The translations under genes were made by a program, and so were the position numbers. Below, piece by piece: positions 23,591 through 36,010 of a DNA stretch of 64,000 bases (its first letter is position 1; the number at the start of each line of letters is the position of its first letter). Origin of the DNA: Gnetum montanum (lineage: Eukaryota > Streptophyta > Gnetopsida > Gnetales > Gnetaceae); assembly GCA_015680685.1 (NCBI GenBank), contig MNCI01028890.1:251218-315217 (forward strand). Direction: 5' to 3'. The notes beneath the pieces are model-generated. The model was not told the origin of the DNA. It was given only the letters and a program-made list of their open reading frames with translations, and did not search any database.

Positions 23591-25200
23591 GGGGGAGATG
23601 GCCATCCATGCTAACAATCCATATGGCTTCTTAGTTTTTCTACTTTTTTGTTTTCCACATTTTTCTAATTTTATAGGTTATTTATTTTATAAATTTTTTG
23701 ATTTTTAAATTTTTCTAATTTTACACCATTGTTAGTACCTTTAAACCTTTCTTGATTATTTTACATTATCTTATATATTTTACTTTGTTTTGTTTTGTTC
23801 ATGTATGATACTTCCTCATTTTTTCTTATAAAATTACTTTGTTGCCATGGGACACAGTACCACTATTGATATTTACTAATGATGGTTTGTGCTTAATGTT
23901 GGTATTGTCAATGTTTGGTTTCTATTTTTGAATTATGATGTCTAATGACTTTGACATGGTTTATTTTTCATGGAACATGGAGTGAGTCCATGACATCCTC
24001 CCATCTGATAAACTCTATGGTTTTTTTTTTTTTGTTCTAGAAATTTGAGGTCCCTTCCATTAAAGAAACTTCTAATCAATCAGTGACCTTGGTAGTTCCA
24101 GAATTAGGAAGGATTCAAAAGGTTTGAAAAGGATGTGACTTCAAGGGAACTAAATACTCTTCATTCTTTTCTACTTGCTTGAATTCTTGAGTGTTTTTCA
24201 TGGACTTCTTACTATTCCATTTCAACCAGTAATAGGAAGTCAAATAAATTCTTTACATGGTGTGGTTCCTATCCAAAAATTCAAAAAAAAATTAGAAATG
24301 ATGGGAATTCAAAGCACACCTCTTAAACACAATAAATGAATAATTCCTTCCATGGTGTGGTTTCCATTTTCAAAAAAAGGAATGGAAATTAAAATCACAT
24401 TCCTTGGACAATAAACAGGCTACAAGCACTGGTTATGAGACTAGAAAGACATGCACATATGCCTAAAATTCCCCTCTAACTAAGGCCCTCTCTCACTTCC
24501 TACTTCTCTCTTTTCTTCTCCTTATGAAATAGTGGTTATCTTGTGGAAGCACTCTCATGTCTTGTGTGGGTGGATTAATCTTAGGATGGCAATGTGAAGT
24601 CACTAAAAGTAGATGGTTTTAGTCTGGGCTGAGGATGGATCTTTCCAAGTCATTTTAAACAAAAATTCCATAAGGAACTTATTATGAACTTAATTTGGAA
24701 CTCCATTCCACCTTCTTTGTCATCCATCCATGTTCTGATAACTCACCTCACTGCTGTGTTCTATGTTATGCTCTATGTCTTAGTCCGATGTGTTCGAATT
24801 CTTAAATAGATGCTTTTTGGTTGGCCCTTAATTTTTCATGACCATTAATCAACTGTGGAGCCCACAGACTCCTTATTTGAGGTTATGCAAAGGTAATAAG
24901 GACATAAGCCTGCTATGGGAAGGATCCACTTGTATAGCTCTTGGTTTGATTAGTTAAGGTTCCTTACCTTAGACATTGCCGCAATCTTATCTTTTGTGTA
25001 TTCCATTGTGTATTCCACTAAGTGCTCATTAACCTTTTATTTCATTCATCCACTGAATCATTTTTTCTCCAATTTTCCAAACTGATGACCTCCAAAATCC
25101 TCTTCTCATATTTTCATACTATTCTTGGCCTTTTGAGCTTTCATTTGACCCCAATTTTATTCAAAAACTCTTTGTGTTTTGCAAGTTTGACCAAAGTAAA
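23591..25200 (+). other. Element C post-pol spacer with internal polypurine tract
   Basis: Begins with GGGGGAGATGG at the end of pol, a probable internal polypurine tract because A has one at the same place. The rest is non-coding and partly matches the region between pol and the 3' LTR of A (for example around 24340-24540). I see no gene here; an open stretch at 25022-25273 is not supported by any homology I recognise. Confidence 0.6.
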
Positions 25201-25204
25201 TGGT

Positions 25205-25460
25205 CATGTGCTCAATAGCTACGTCAATGAGGCCTCATCGATGCAGCCAACCACATTGATAAGGCCCCATTGACGAGGACTTGTTGATGTATCACAAGAA
25301 TACTATATATACCACTATGTACTTAGAAATTTTTTTTCATTTACCTCATAACACACATTAAGCTATTGCAATTTTTCAAAGCCCATAACTTCCCAACCGT
25401 TTGTTCAAATCACTTCATTTTTTGATCCTGCACTTATTAGAGGTAAGCTCTTTATCACAG
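25205..25460 (+). promoter_or_regulatory. Promoter-like block upstream of ORF X in element C
   Basis: At 25220-25290 are U3-type words (GTCAATGAGGCCTCATCGATG, GGCCCCATTGACGAGG) like those in the LTR U3s of C, D and H. A TATA-like TATATATA follows at 25304-25311, then a leader and a splice-donor-like AG|GTAAGCTCTT (GT at 25443). Element D has TATA plus AG|GTAAGCTCTT in the same order before its ORF X. This suggests ORF X is transcribed separately from a U3-derived internal promoter and spliced in its leader; both are inference. Confidence 0.5.
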
Positions 25461-25779
25461 CAACTACAAACCTTAAGGTTTTTGATGAAAAATTAATGAA
25501 ATTGTTTAAAAACTTTTCTAACTCCCCCAAAGGGATAATAACCTTAACAATATACAAACATCAATTTTTTCAAAAAGTTACCCCTTTCAACAACCTCTAG
25601 GGTGAATTATTATGAATAGCACATAAATAAATAATAATTGGAATAATTAAATCAGCCATAATTACAACTTAGCCAAGTGTAACTATCCTTAAGAGATAAA
25701 GGTATCCCAATTGCTTTAAGCTACACAATGATTGCTAACTTATAGTCTCATTGTGATTACAAATAATACCAAAACTAAA

Positions 25780-28470
25780 ATGCCCACAAGAAGGAGAACC
25801 CTTTCAACCAAGGGAGAAGTGGTCCAAAGCTGGAAGGGGCCAACAAGAACAAGCCCAAGAACCACTAGAGGCAACCCATGCAATGGGACATGTTAATGAG
25901 GAGCCTGAAGTAGAATCTATTCAATAGATTCTAGAAGAAGAAGTGCTCACTAAGCAATCACAATGAGGAGAAGTACCTAGACCCACACTAAGGATTGAAG
26001 CCACTTTGACTTAAGCTTGCCTTAACATCATTAGATCCCAAGAGATTCAATGATTGGTTCTTTAAGAAATGAACAAGCCATTCCTATACAAAGCTCCAAT
26101 AGAAGTTCAAACACAACTGCAAACCTCTCCCATGTGGCTAGTCATCACACCTAGTGGGGAATGGTACATAGGAGAGACATATCTCTTCTAGAAAAATCAA
26201 AGGCTAGGGTCTATAGTCAAGATCAAGGATCTTCAAGTATCCTACTTGGCCGAAGCTATCGCGCAAGCACTAGGGTTGCATAACATTTGGACATAGTTGG
26301 TAGAGCTATCAATGAAAGGTGATCCTAAGGCCAAGAAGGAGTGGACTTAGTGGTGCTACAGGGTTGACCATAAGGGATATGAAATGCGTACATTGATAGA
26401 GCATATCTATTTTAAAATTATGACCTATCATCTTAATCCAATGGTGAGGCCTAGCAAGGTGACCTCCTTTTTCACTCAAGCATGCAATGGTGAGGCTAGG
26501 AGGAATTGTTCACTATTTCGACAACATAATCAAGCATGCTCCTTTGGCCTCATGGTCAGAAATTATGAAGAAAAAGATGCCAACGACAACTCGAGAAGAG
26601 GAACAACTGCTGCCACCACCACCTAATCAAGAAACAATGTCAAAGGCTTGCATAGCCATTAAGTTCTTGAGCAAAATCTAAGAGTAGCTCTTGAGTGAGC
26701 AAGAGCAGCATGGAATGACAAGTGATGCAGATCCATTTGTATATCAACTAGTAATGAGTTGCCTTAATGAGGCAGCTTAAATAATTAGTTAGATAGAAAG
26801 GGATGAGCCAATATTTTCTACCCAATGAACTCAGTTATCCACAAGGTCAAATCCCAATGCTCAAGAGGTAATGGTGTCCTTATTACAACACCATTTATTC
26901 CTAGAAATATTTTGGAATGCTTCCACCTTCTTAGTGCTATTGGAGGAAGTTGAAGAAGCAACTGTCTTGGTGATGCAGTAATAAGGGTAAGAGATGACAG
27001 CTGAAGTGATTACTAATCATGTAGCTAAATCACTTAATGCACCTATGGTATCTGTACCAAACATATCTACACTTCAAGATGTGAAGACATCTATGGGCAT
27101 GGTTAGTAGGAAAATAAATGCAACCTAGCATGAGGATTGCTAGATCCACTAGTGGGGATCAAGCAATCAATTCTAGATATCCTTGATTTTCTAAAAAACA
27201 TCACCGCAACCTAGTCAAAGTTGCTGGACACAAGGGGGCAAGTGCATCATTCTAGAGAAGCAACTCAAAATAGCTCAAGCACAAAATCAATGCTTGGTTG
27301 TGAAGGTTGTTGAATTACATGCCCACCTGGTTGATGCTACAATCCTTAGCCCAACAAAAACTAGAAATGAAGCCTTCCAATAGCTTCAAGAATGATTTTG
27401 AAAGGCTGAGAAGGAGGTAGTAATGGCCATCTTTAATAGTCCATAGTAGAAGCAAAGACATACTTAATTTAGAAGGACTTGGCTTAGATGCACTAGGAGA
27501 ATAAGGTTTTGACTACACAGAATCATCACTTGCACACTATTGATACCTAGAAGGAACAAATGCAAGAATTTATTCATCAATAGTAGGAGTAGCTTGCCAA
27601 GGTGAACATTGAGTTAAGGAGATTAGCCACAAAGAATTGAAATTTGTCAATGGAGGAAGTTCATGCTTTGCATCAAAAGTCTGCTATCGAAATTGCTACC
27701 TAGAAGAATGAAGCTTTAAGCTTTGAAAAATTTAAAGATCACTACAGAGACCAAGTTGGCCTATAAAAGAAAATCAATGAGAGGCACATCCAAATGGCAA
27801 AGGGAAAAATAAATGAAGCCCTCTAGTAACTCCAACAAGGAATAATGGGATTAATGCCTACAATAAAGCAGAGATCCATCTAAAGAAGTTGCAAATAGAA
27901 GAAATGACAAAGTCCATGGAGTTGGCCAATCTCCACTACACAAACCTGGCTATGCTGACTACCGAATAGTTGCTATTAGAGTTGGAGAAACAAGTGGCTA
28001 GCTCGTATTTGTTATACGAGGTAGTGTTCAAGCACCATAAAGACACCAAGTAGAAGCTTGAGATTACAAATGCTAAACATGAAGTTCTCAAAGCACGATT
28101 TATAGATCAACAATCAACTACTAAGAACTTAGTCAAAAGGATGAATGATTACCAAGAGCTAAAGGATATAGTCAAAACATTTAATATTAAATGCAAACAA
28201 TTTGTTGCCTAGTTCATCAACGCAAAGGAGTTGTTTCTAGCAATTCCATGTCCTTAGGATGTGCTCATTTTGACCCATATCAATGAAGTTGTGTGGATGG
28301 TGCATAATCCTAGATGTAAGAAGGAAAAAATGAAAGCACTGTTGGATGCTTTTTGCCTTCCACCAGAAGTTGCAGCAATAGCAAGATAGCCATAGTTGCC
28401 TCGACCTTTGTAATGCATGAAGTTGGAAAAGGTCCTTCAAAACCTCAAGAGCCACCACTACCTAGGACTA
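25780..28470 (+). pseudogene. Element C ORF X: large extra gene, coiled coil (broken)
   Basis: About 890 codons between the promoter-like block and the 3' LTR. The start chosen is ATG 25780 (MPTRRRTLSTKGEVVQ), which aligns with the D protein from its TKEE region. A globular-looking N-terminal part contains LQVSYLAEAIAQALGLHNIW (about 26230-26290) and an open stretch at 26384-26626. The C-terminal half is rich in Gln, Lys and Glu heptads (EQMQEFIHQ; LAKVNIELRRLATKN; KLEITNAKHEVLKARF, about 27550-28120) and reads as coiled coil. The frame is lost after about 28430. I do not recognise a family. Homology to D (15457-12560) over the full length shows that it was an inherited gene of this element family, not random sequence. 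Confidence 0.75.
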
Positions 28471-28714
28471 TCCAATCTTCTTCACACAACTTCACACCAT
28501 CAAGGAACGTGCTATCCAATTTTGAAGAGTCATGTCATGGTATTCAATTTTGTCTCAAACACTATCATTTTTGTAATGTGTTGATTTGTGTGCTCGGGCA
28601 CTCCATTTTTATCAAGTTAGTCTATTTTGTTTGTGAAAGGTCAATCAATAATCCAATACCTTTCCAATTTTGTCAAAAAACTCAAGGACAAGTTTTCATT
28701 CAGTTGTGAGGATA

Positions 28715-29568
28715 TGATGAGTCGTAGTTTTGTCAATTGCATCGATGAGGCCTTGTCAACACATCGTATCATATGTTGACAAGGCCTCATCAATGTAGTG
28801 TCTATATTCGGCTATAAATACGCATCCACCAAGCGCATTTATGGCAATTGGGATTTTAGTAGTAGTTAAGCTCTTGTAGTTTGTTCATTTGAAAGTTAGA
28901 ATTTTTCTCCTGAGTGCCCGTAGCAAGAGTTATTAATTGTCTAGATCTTTATTCAAGCATTATTGTACCTGAGCACAATAGTATGTGCAGCATAAAGACG
29001 AGATTTTTGATAAACCTTGCAATATTTTGGATAGATTAAATATTTTATTTATGTATTTAATGTTTTCAATTATTTATTAAATATTTTCCAATGATTAAGT
29101 CAATGAAGCAATTAAGTAAGATTAAACACATAAGTACAACCACTTCAAGTGTAACACGTATACACTTAGTAGTCCCAACAACGTTATTGCTTGGTATGCC
29201 CAGTAGCGTAGCACTTGGTAATCCAATAGCGGATATGTGGGTTTAGGACATGTGTGGAAAGTGGGATCAAATGCTTATGTTAGGATTAGTTAGATACTAG
29301 TTAATTAGTTAATCCAATTACTTTTATCTCCCTTTGAACACGAAACGATGAAATATAAAATGGTAAAAATCAAATGCTTCAATTACACTTAACCATACTA
29401 GTGTACGTCACAAGTGTAATTGGTAGGACAACGATTGACCTTAAGGCAAAGATTTACTTCCTAGAAGACTAGTGCATTAGAAACTACAAGTCTATGGAAT
29501 TCAAATGGATCGTGCATGAATACTTGTGATTCATATAGTTGGGCGTATGAGTACCTTGTCACTCATCA
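28715..29568 (+). repeat. Element C 3' LTR
   Basis: An 854-bp LTR beginning TGATGAGTCGTAG and ending ACTCATCA, preceded by a purine-rich stretch (GTGAGGATA). The U3 contains a perfect 18-bp inverted repeat (28744-28761 with 28774-28791, 12-base loop), and a TATA box TATAAATA follows at 28813-28820. The tail from 29280 on matches the truncated 5' LTR. Confidence 0.92.
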
Positions 29569-31800
29569 CTTATATTGGTAAGTTTTAAGAAGGTTAAAAT
29601 AGCTATAAGATTGTCCTATTCGTACTCAACTAGTAAGGATTATTATCATGAGACTCTTAGGAAAATGAATACTTGGTGGTTAATGTTGTGATGTCTTATT
29701 TTGCTAACCCTCTCTTCAGTATCTCGCTAGGGTATAGACTAGAGGATAGACATCATACTTGTTAAATTATAGGGTAAAAATATTATAGTTTTGTTCAAGG
29801 GTTGATATATCATTTATAATCATCCAAGTCATTTAGAAGTGCTCATGTCACCCATATATCAACTTCGAAATGTTATTTTCATAAAATAGGCTATTTTGAT
29901 CCTTCTAAATCCTAAAAATTCAACTTAGTTTTTGGACTTTGAAACCATGTCTAGCATGTAGTGCTCATTATGAAGATTCATGAAGATTCTAATGGTACTG
30001 CTCATTATGAAGATTCTAATGGTACTAATTTAATCCCAGTCGGACTTAAGGTTTGGGAGATATTGCAATTTTAATTCTTGTTATGCATGCATTATAAAAA
30101 TAATAAATTATTAAATTAATCATTATTAAATTCTTTATTTAAAAAAATCAAAATCTTACGATAGGGAATTGGACCCAAAATCTCCTCTTAGAAAATCAAA
30201 CTCATACCTTATCATTCGCCAAACCACCGTGACAATTGCCAAGGGTAAAATAAAATGATAATAAAAAGTTATAAAAAATAAAAACCATAATGTCAAAGTT
30301 TTGGGACTTGGGCTCAAACTCAAAAACTTCCACTTGTTAAAGCCCAACTCTTAACACCCACACTATTAACCACCTAGTTGAATTCCTGAGTTCCGCCAAA
30401 TTTGTATATATTAATATTCAAATATTAATAATGAAAATCCCAAAAAAATAATTTAAATTTTTTTTAAAAATGCGTGTGTATATATATATATTTTTTTTTA
30501 AAAAAAAAATTGAAGCTTAGGCCCTAACCCTAAGAGTCAAGACCAACAGCCACTGCAGCTAGCTACGACATTGGCTAGCCGCGCCAGCCAACCAGTCTAC
30601 AGTACTGGTCAGACGCCTGCGTTGCAGATGATCAAATAGCCGACCCTTCCTGGGGTGCGATCCTCTACCGCAACAGCGCTTATAGTTCTGGCCCTCACCG
30701 TTGTTGGCTGTCCCCATTACGCTGCTTTTCACCGATTCTGTGCCGTGTGTTGCCATTCGCTTCGCTTCTGGCACTAAGCTAATCCCTTTTTTGGGGCCCT
30801 GCACTGGTCATGTAGCAGCATCTCCTTTGCCTACAGCGCTGCTATTTCCATGCTACCATCACGCTGTACCATTGTCGTTTTTCCAGCACTGCTCTTATGC
30901 ACCGCTCTCTCCCACGCGTCGTTTTTCGTCGTTATCTACCGACCCTGCGTGCGCTATTTCTGCCTGCACCTGCATCTCCGATGCTGCCACATGCACCATT
31001 TTTGCCTTTACCGTCGCCGAAAATCCTACCAGGATTTTCAGCAGTCTACCAGGATGACATTGCCATTCTCCGACTCTGTGGTTAACGATGGCACCGCCAT
31101 TCTCCACCTCCGTGGTTGCCAATGAATACGGCCAGTGCCGTCGTTGCCTACCGCTGTCACCATTTTTCGCCACCCTGGTTGCCGACAATGACCATTGATG
31201 CCTGGCTTCAGCAACAGATAATTTTCTGCAAATTGATTAAAAAAACAAATTCAAAATTTCCATCCGTTAAACGGAAAATTTCAAACAAATCAAAAAAGTA
31301 AGCGGTAAAATTTAAATTTAAAAACATGAAAAAATATTTTTTAAAAGAGACTTTGGTGCATTAGCAGCAACCTTAATGAGAATTCCATAATTAAGTGTAC
31401 TTGTTTTGGAGTAGTACTAAGATGAATGACGTCTCAAGAAATCTCATTTTCCATGCCCAAAATTTTAAATTTTAAAAGCCATAACTTTTGACTCTAGAAG
31501 CCTTTTTCAGAAAATGAAGAGTAGTTTCCTACATATTTCAATCTCTTGAACATAAGGTTGAGGTCATATTTATTATTTGGATACCTGATAATTCAATGAT
31601 ATCTTAAACTATGCATTAAGAGGCCATAACTAAGATTGATCAACAAATTAAATTGTTGGAACTAATAGATCTAACCTCTTTGGCCATCTTAGGCTCTAAG
31701 ATTAAGTGCTTAACCTTTGTAAATAGATAGCCATAGCTTACTAACCCATAGTGTATCATTAGTTACACTATCAAAGTCAAGGTCTTAAGGGGGGTAGAAA
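29569..31800. other. Unassigned segment with GC-rich island
   Basis: No gene recognised. 29960-30030 contains a short local duplication (CTCATTATGAAGATTC repeated). 30477-30510 is a TG/TA microsatellite followed by T and A runs. About 30530-31200 is clearly richer in G+C and CpG than its surroundings; open stretches exist on both strands (30701-31057 plus; 31188-30895 minus) but none looks like a known protein. The segment lies where the 5' LTR and leader of element K would be expected, yet I cannot find LTR ends or a PBS. Confidence 0.5.
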
Positions 31801-32935
31801 GGTTGTTAACAGTCTAGGTAATGTAGCTAGATGTTACTGACCCAAAATCAAATGATGAATTAGTTGATGAATTAGAATGATCAAAAAGATGTATATCATT
31901 TTGTCCTACAACCAAATGATATGGACAAACAACATGGAGAGTCATAATCTTGTTCCAACAAGATGTATGATACCCATTAAAATAAATGACTTAGGAGATG
32001 CCTTTGAACCCCAAGTTTGAAAAGAGGCAAACAAGGAAGACTCCTTACTTTAGCCAAGTGTGCTATCCTAGAGGTATGTAATTGCAAACCATGCAATAGT
32101 ACTAGTAGTGGAAAACTTCAAATTCATATAGTGTTTTTCCATGAAATTTTGTAACTTTAATGCAACAAAAGATGGTAATTTCTTTTAATCCCTACTCCCA
32201 AGGTACCCAGATAGGTACTTATTTATTCTCATAGATAACACCTCAATAGTACTTACCTGCATTAATCAATCTTACCTTACAAGCTTCTCATCAACAACAA
32301 AAACTTCTACTTTTTGATCCCATGCAAGGTGGGATACCTAGTCAATCACAACCAAGGAAAATCAAATTCTATGAAATTACCTATTATGCTAATCCTACAT
32401 CCATGTACATGACATAGTAATATTACTAAACCAATATTGATTTTGTTACAAAGACAACTTTGAGGTCCCATGGTAGAAAATTCTATCATAAGCATAGACA
32501 TGAGCATTGTGGGATTGGATCCAATCCATCCTCTTCATCCTGTGAAGATGACAATAATACAAGTAGAATAAAAATTCATGTTAAGGAGGTCCCAACACAA
32601 TTCCATAAATCCTACCAAACTAAAACATCTACTTTAGGGAGAGGTTCCTTATCAACACTTGGAAAATCAAATATAATGGCGCCCAATGGCATTGGCATTG
32701 TGATCATTACCATGTCTAAGGTAGCAATGCAAATAGTAAAAGAAGATCATCTACTCAAAAAGAAATTAAATCCTAGTAGTTCCATGATGGAGATTTAGAT
32801 TAGTGAGAAAGGTATTTGCCTAACTCTTTGTGACTCTAGTTTAGAAGTCAACATCATTTCATTATAACAGTACCTTGATTGGGGACTCCCTCCTCTTAAG
32901 AGTACTATCATAAGGTTGAAGTTGGAAGATCAATT
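31800..32935 (+). mobile_element. Element K, left part: Athila/Tat-like late gag and start of protease
   Basis: An open stretch 32460-32798 resembles the late-gag region of element B (11213-10959), including the shared PSSSM. It is followed by the protease active-site region (TLCDSSLEVNIIS, where the family has DSG) near 32810-32860. The reading breaks off at 32935 after KLEDQ and resumes at 61187, where the missing rest of the protease is found. The start of K is not located; the gag-like part from about 31980 is badly degraded. Confidence 0.75.
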
Positions 32936-33861
32936 TGGAGCAGGTTCACTCCAGTTAATGAATCACCTTCAAATAATAAATCTATATATTATGCAAAGAT
33001 AAAAAATTTTGTTAGAAAATAAGCAAGCTAGCTATCCACAATTAATTGATTAGAAGACTGCAATAGGACTCTCAAAACCCATAAACATCCTAAACCTTTT
33101 ACACTCAAATAATATTGTTGAGCATGAGGTTCTACAACCATACAATGGTTATTCTCAATGTAAGACACAACCAATAGAGAATATTTTTCACAACCTGAAA
33201 TTGAGATCTTGACTTACAAGTAAGACATAAGAGAATAGAACACATGGGCTAATACATCACAAAATTGATCTTGGACATGAAATCACAAATTGCATTCACT
33301 CAATATACTCACGCATTTTCTCGTTAAGCTCTCCATACTCAAGAGCTTTCTTTCTTACTTGTTGTTTCAACAAGTATGAATTACATTAATATTTATGGAC
33401 AACAAGGAGAAAAGAAACCAAAGAACATTTCCTCAACTCAACTTGAGGTTCTTTGGTTATTTTCATGGTCACCTCACTTTCTCCTTGCCTATTTCCATCC
33501 TTTTCAAGTTATCTCAATTGTTTCCTAAATTGGGATGGGTGACTTTGGAAGTTTCCCTAGCTATATGGATTGACTCTAGTCTTGGAAAGACATCTCATGT
33601 CAAAACCAACTTTTAGGGAAGATGTCTCCATTTAGCAAAAGATGTCTTATGCAAGACATCTTCTTTGCAACAAGATGTCTCTTCAAAGAAGATGAGAAAT
33701 CTAGCAAGACGTCTCCTCTAAACCCAAGATGTCTTATGTTAGTCATAGCTCTAAGCTAAGACATCATCCTGTATTCCAAGATATTTTCTTATGTATAAAA
33801 CCTACAAACACAAATGTAGAGAAGGAATGAAGTGGATCAGAAGAGATGTCCCTACACTAGC
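32936..33861 (-). repeat. Element J 3' LTR
   Basis: A 926-bp LTR. The plus strand begins TGGAGCAGGTTCACTCC and ends GTCCCTACACTA (the expected terminal CA is TA, a transition). It matches the pieces of the J 5' LTR at 56532-57181 and 61104-61186. A TATA-like sense TATTAATG region lies near 33390. It contains many AAGATGTCTT/AAGACATCTT words (33590-33790). The adjacent sense stretch TATGGGAGAGC (33862-33872) is a PPT. Confidence 0.85.
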
Positions 33862-34099
33862 TCTCCCATACTTCAAAAAGTGAAGTCATGTGAAAAGGGA
33901 AGCAGTGGTTGTAGTGATCTCCAACTCATGAAGTTTGGTCTCATGAACTCATACAACATCATATGTAAATTGATCCTTCTAATGGATTAAATATTTATGC
34001 CTCTTAACTCCCTAAGTGCTAGAAGCTTTCCTCTACTTGAGTATGATTTCCTTTCTCTCCATTGAAGGCTTGGACTAATCAATAGTCCCCTTCAACTCA

Positions 34100-34450
34100 T
34101 CGATGCTACCCTATATGGTATTCTCATCAACTGGTCCATGATAGTGCATAAGATATAAAATATTAACCATGAAAGACATACTGACATCATTTAGTAAATC
34201 AATTTCAAAAGCATTATCATTGATCTTAGCCTTGATTTTAAACATCCCATCTTCTTAGCTTTCAACATAGAGAACTTACCATCTATCAACTTCTTCTTCT
34301 TTAAGTGCATCCAAACCAAGTTACCAATAATGAAATTTGGCTTTCATTTTCCCTCATTCCTTTGGAGGACTCTCTCCTTAGTCTTTTTCTTAAAATTTGA
34401 TTTTACTTATGTGTGGATATCCCTCATCTCTTGCATAATATCAACACAAA
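34100..34450 (-). pseudogene. Element J integrase C-terminal remnant
   Basis: Read on the minus strand: EMRDIHT, a stop, VKSNF, then a degraded basic stretch, KIKAKINDNAFEIDLLNDVS, and NILYLMHYHGPVDENT. This is the order seen in the C-terminal (GPY/F-like) part of Ty3/gypsy integrases. No catalytic core, RNase H or RT is found upstream; that place is taken by ORF Y. Confidence 0.7.
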
Positions 34451-34499
34451 AGTTGAGCTTCATCGTTAAAGATCATCTTCTTCTTGATGTTTGGAATTC

Positions 34500-35620
34500 T
34501 CTCACTCATTCCTTCTCCACCATCACAATCACAATGTAGATTACCTTCAAATTGTCCATACATTCACAACCAAGATAATCAATTTCATCACAATCAATGT
34601 CCACATCCACACCAATAATGATTTTCTAATTACGACTACTACTAGAGCCATCATTATCAAATACAAAATTAGAGATCTTACAACTATTAGTCTTACTCTT
34701 ATCAGCAATGGCATGTAAAGTTACATTACCTTCATCATTCACAACATAACTCATACTTTCATCATAATTACCACAATGATCATGATGCTCATCATCACAA
34801 TGGAATAAACCACTACTAAACTAAAGTAAAAAAAACTAAAATCCAACACACTAGTTTCCACATAAGAGACATTACTACCATTTGCAAGGTAAATCTTACA
34901 CTCTAGTGCCTCTTCATGGCTTCTCCTATCCATATTTATTTCAACTTGGCCTTTAATATATGGTTGTCCAATCTTTTCAAAGCTTGAAACTCCAAGATTC
35001 CACATAAGAGTCTCCAACTCCAATGGTTTCTTCTCTTTAAAGGAATTATTAATAGCTTCTTAATCCAACTTTGGAGGTATCAACTCCAAAGGTAAATGAT
35101 CCTCCATGGCTTGAAGACTCATCTTACTCCCATGAGGTAGCTTGAACTTGGTAAAGAACCTTCTTTCCCTTGCCACAAGGTATAGAAAAATTATATAAAG
35201 AATGAGTATCACACCCTCTAGTGATGCCATTGACCCTTCTTGAAGAAATCCCTTCATTGTTACCATGTCTTTGGCCTTGATCTTTCACCTCCCATAATTT
35301 ATGAGGTAGTAACTCTTCTTAATCAGTAACATACATCATCTTCAATTGTAAAGATCTCTTGGTCCTTTTGATGAAGCTCTTAATTTTCTCTTCTAAAAAT
35401 TATGGGTATTGAACACTCCCTTGCTCAATAAGAGATGCTTGAAGACTTCTTTTATCATTAATCTTTACTTCACTAGACATTTCATCTTCCTCCTTGAATA
35501 CTTTTGAAAATTTTTCCTTCATGAAGAGCACACCTATGGGTAGTTTAACTTGTACATCATCATGTTTAGTAGCAATTTTTATCATAACAACAAAACCAAA
35601 ACCTATTTCATTTTGTTTCT
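34500..35620 (-). pseudogene. Element J ORF Y: unknown protein in place of RT-RNase H-integrase core (broken)
   Basis: Coding-like sequence following the protease. Pieces are open at 35585-35400, 35266-35060 and 35023-34751. Residues such as DHLPLELIPPKLD, EKKPLELETLMWNLGVSSFE and KIGQPYIKGQVEINMDRRSH match ORF Y of element I (41681 to about 40430), while the DNA has diverged. The composition is acidic with no catalytic motif, transmembrane segment or zinc knuckle that I can see. Because two elements keep it at protein level, it was probably a real gene of this family. Function unknown. Confidence 0.65.
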
Positions 35621-36010
35621 TAATATATTCTCTCTCTTCTAGAAGGATTAAGAAAGCATTAAGTGAGCTTTACTACCTCACTTGTTCAGCTTTCATGGGA
35701 ATCAACTTGTGAATTCCATTAGATCTAGCTACAATCCATACATCTCTTACTCTATCAAATTGAGTATGATTGTCAAAATTTTAAGGTCCACCAAGAATTA
35801 CAGTAGCATAATCTATTGGAAGTACATCACACTTCACAACATCATGAAAACCTTTAATTTTAAACCTCAAAGTACATTGTTTCCTTGCCTTTTGAGAACA
35901 ATCTCTAAACAATCAATGTACTTTATAGGGTCTACAATGAGAATTAGTTACCAAACACAATCTAGATACTACCCTAGAAGAAATAACATTTTCTTAGTCT
36001 CCCCCATGAA
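35610..36010 (-). pseudogene. Element J retropepsin (broken)
   Basis: Minus-strand reading shows an active-site segment VLIHGGD, where the family has D-G-G/D-S-G, so the catalytic Asp codon reads His. It is followed by the typical HCRPYKVHWLF-like stretch (Trp is a stop here) and KCDVLPIDYATVILGGP near 35790. This corresponds to the gag-linked retropepsin of plant Ty3/gypsy polyproteins. Confidence 0.7.

Larger units (their letters stand above)
16971..29568 (+). mobile_element. Element C: Athila/Tat-like element with extra ORF X
   Basis: The most complete element: truncated 5' LTR, PBS, gag, protease, RT, RNase H, integrase, internal G-tract, non-coding spacer, promoter-like block, ORF X, PPT and 3' LTR. 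The length is about 12.6 kb even with some 550 bp missing from the 5' LTR. Its pol proteins match element A along their length, while A lacks ORF X. Every coding region has stops, so it is inactive. The 3' flank starts CTTAT; no TSD can be tested because the 5' end is missing. Confidence 0.9.

Noticed and set aside
30701-31301. Several overlapping open stretches on both strands in the GC-rich island
   Set aside because: Stop codons are rare by chance in GC-rich DNA; no domain or start context supports a gene.
31352-31372. TTTGGTGCATTAGCAGCAACC as a PBS of element K
   Set aside because: It begins like the tRNA-Asp site but soon mismatches with transversions, and no LTR end precedes it.
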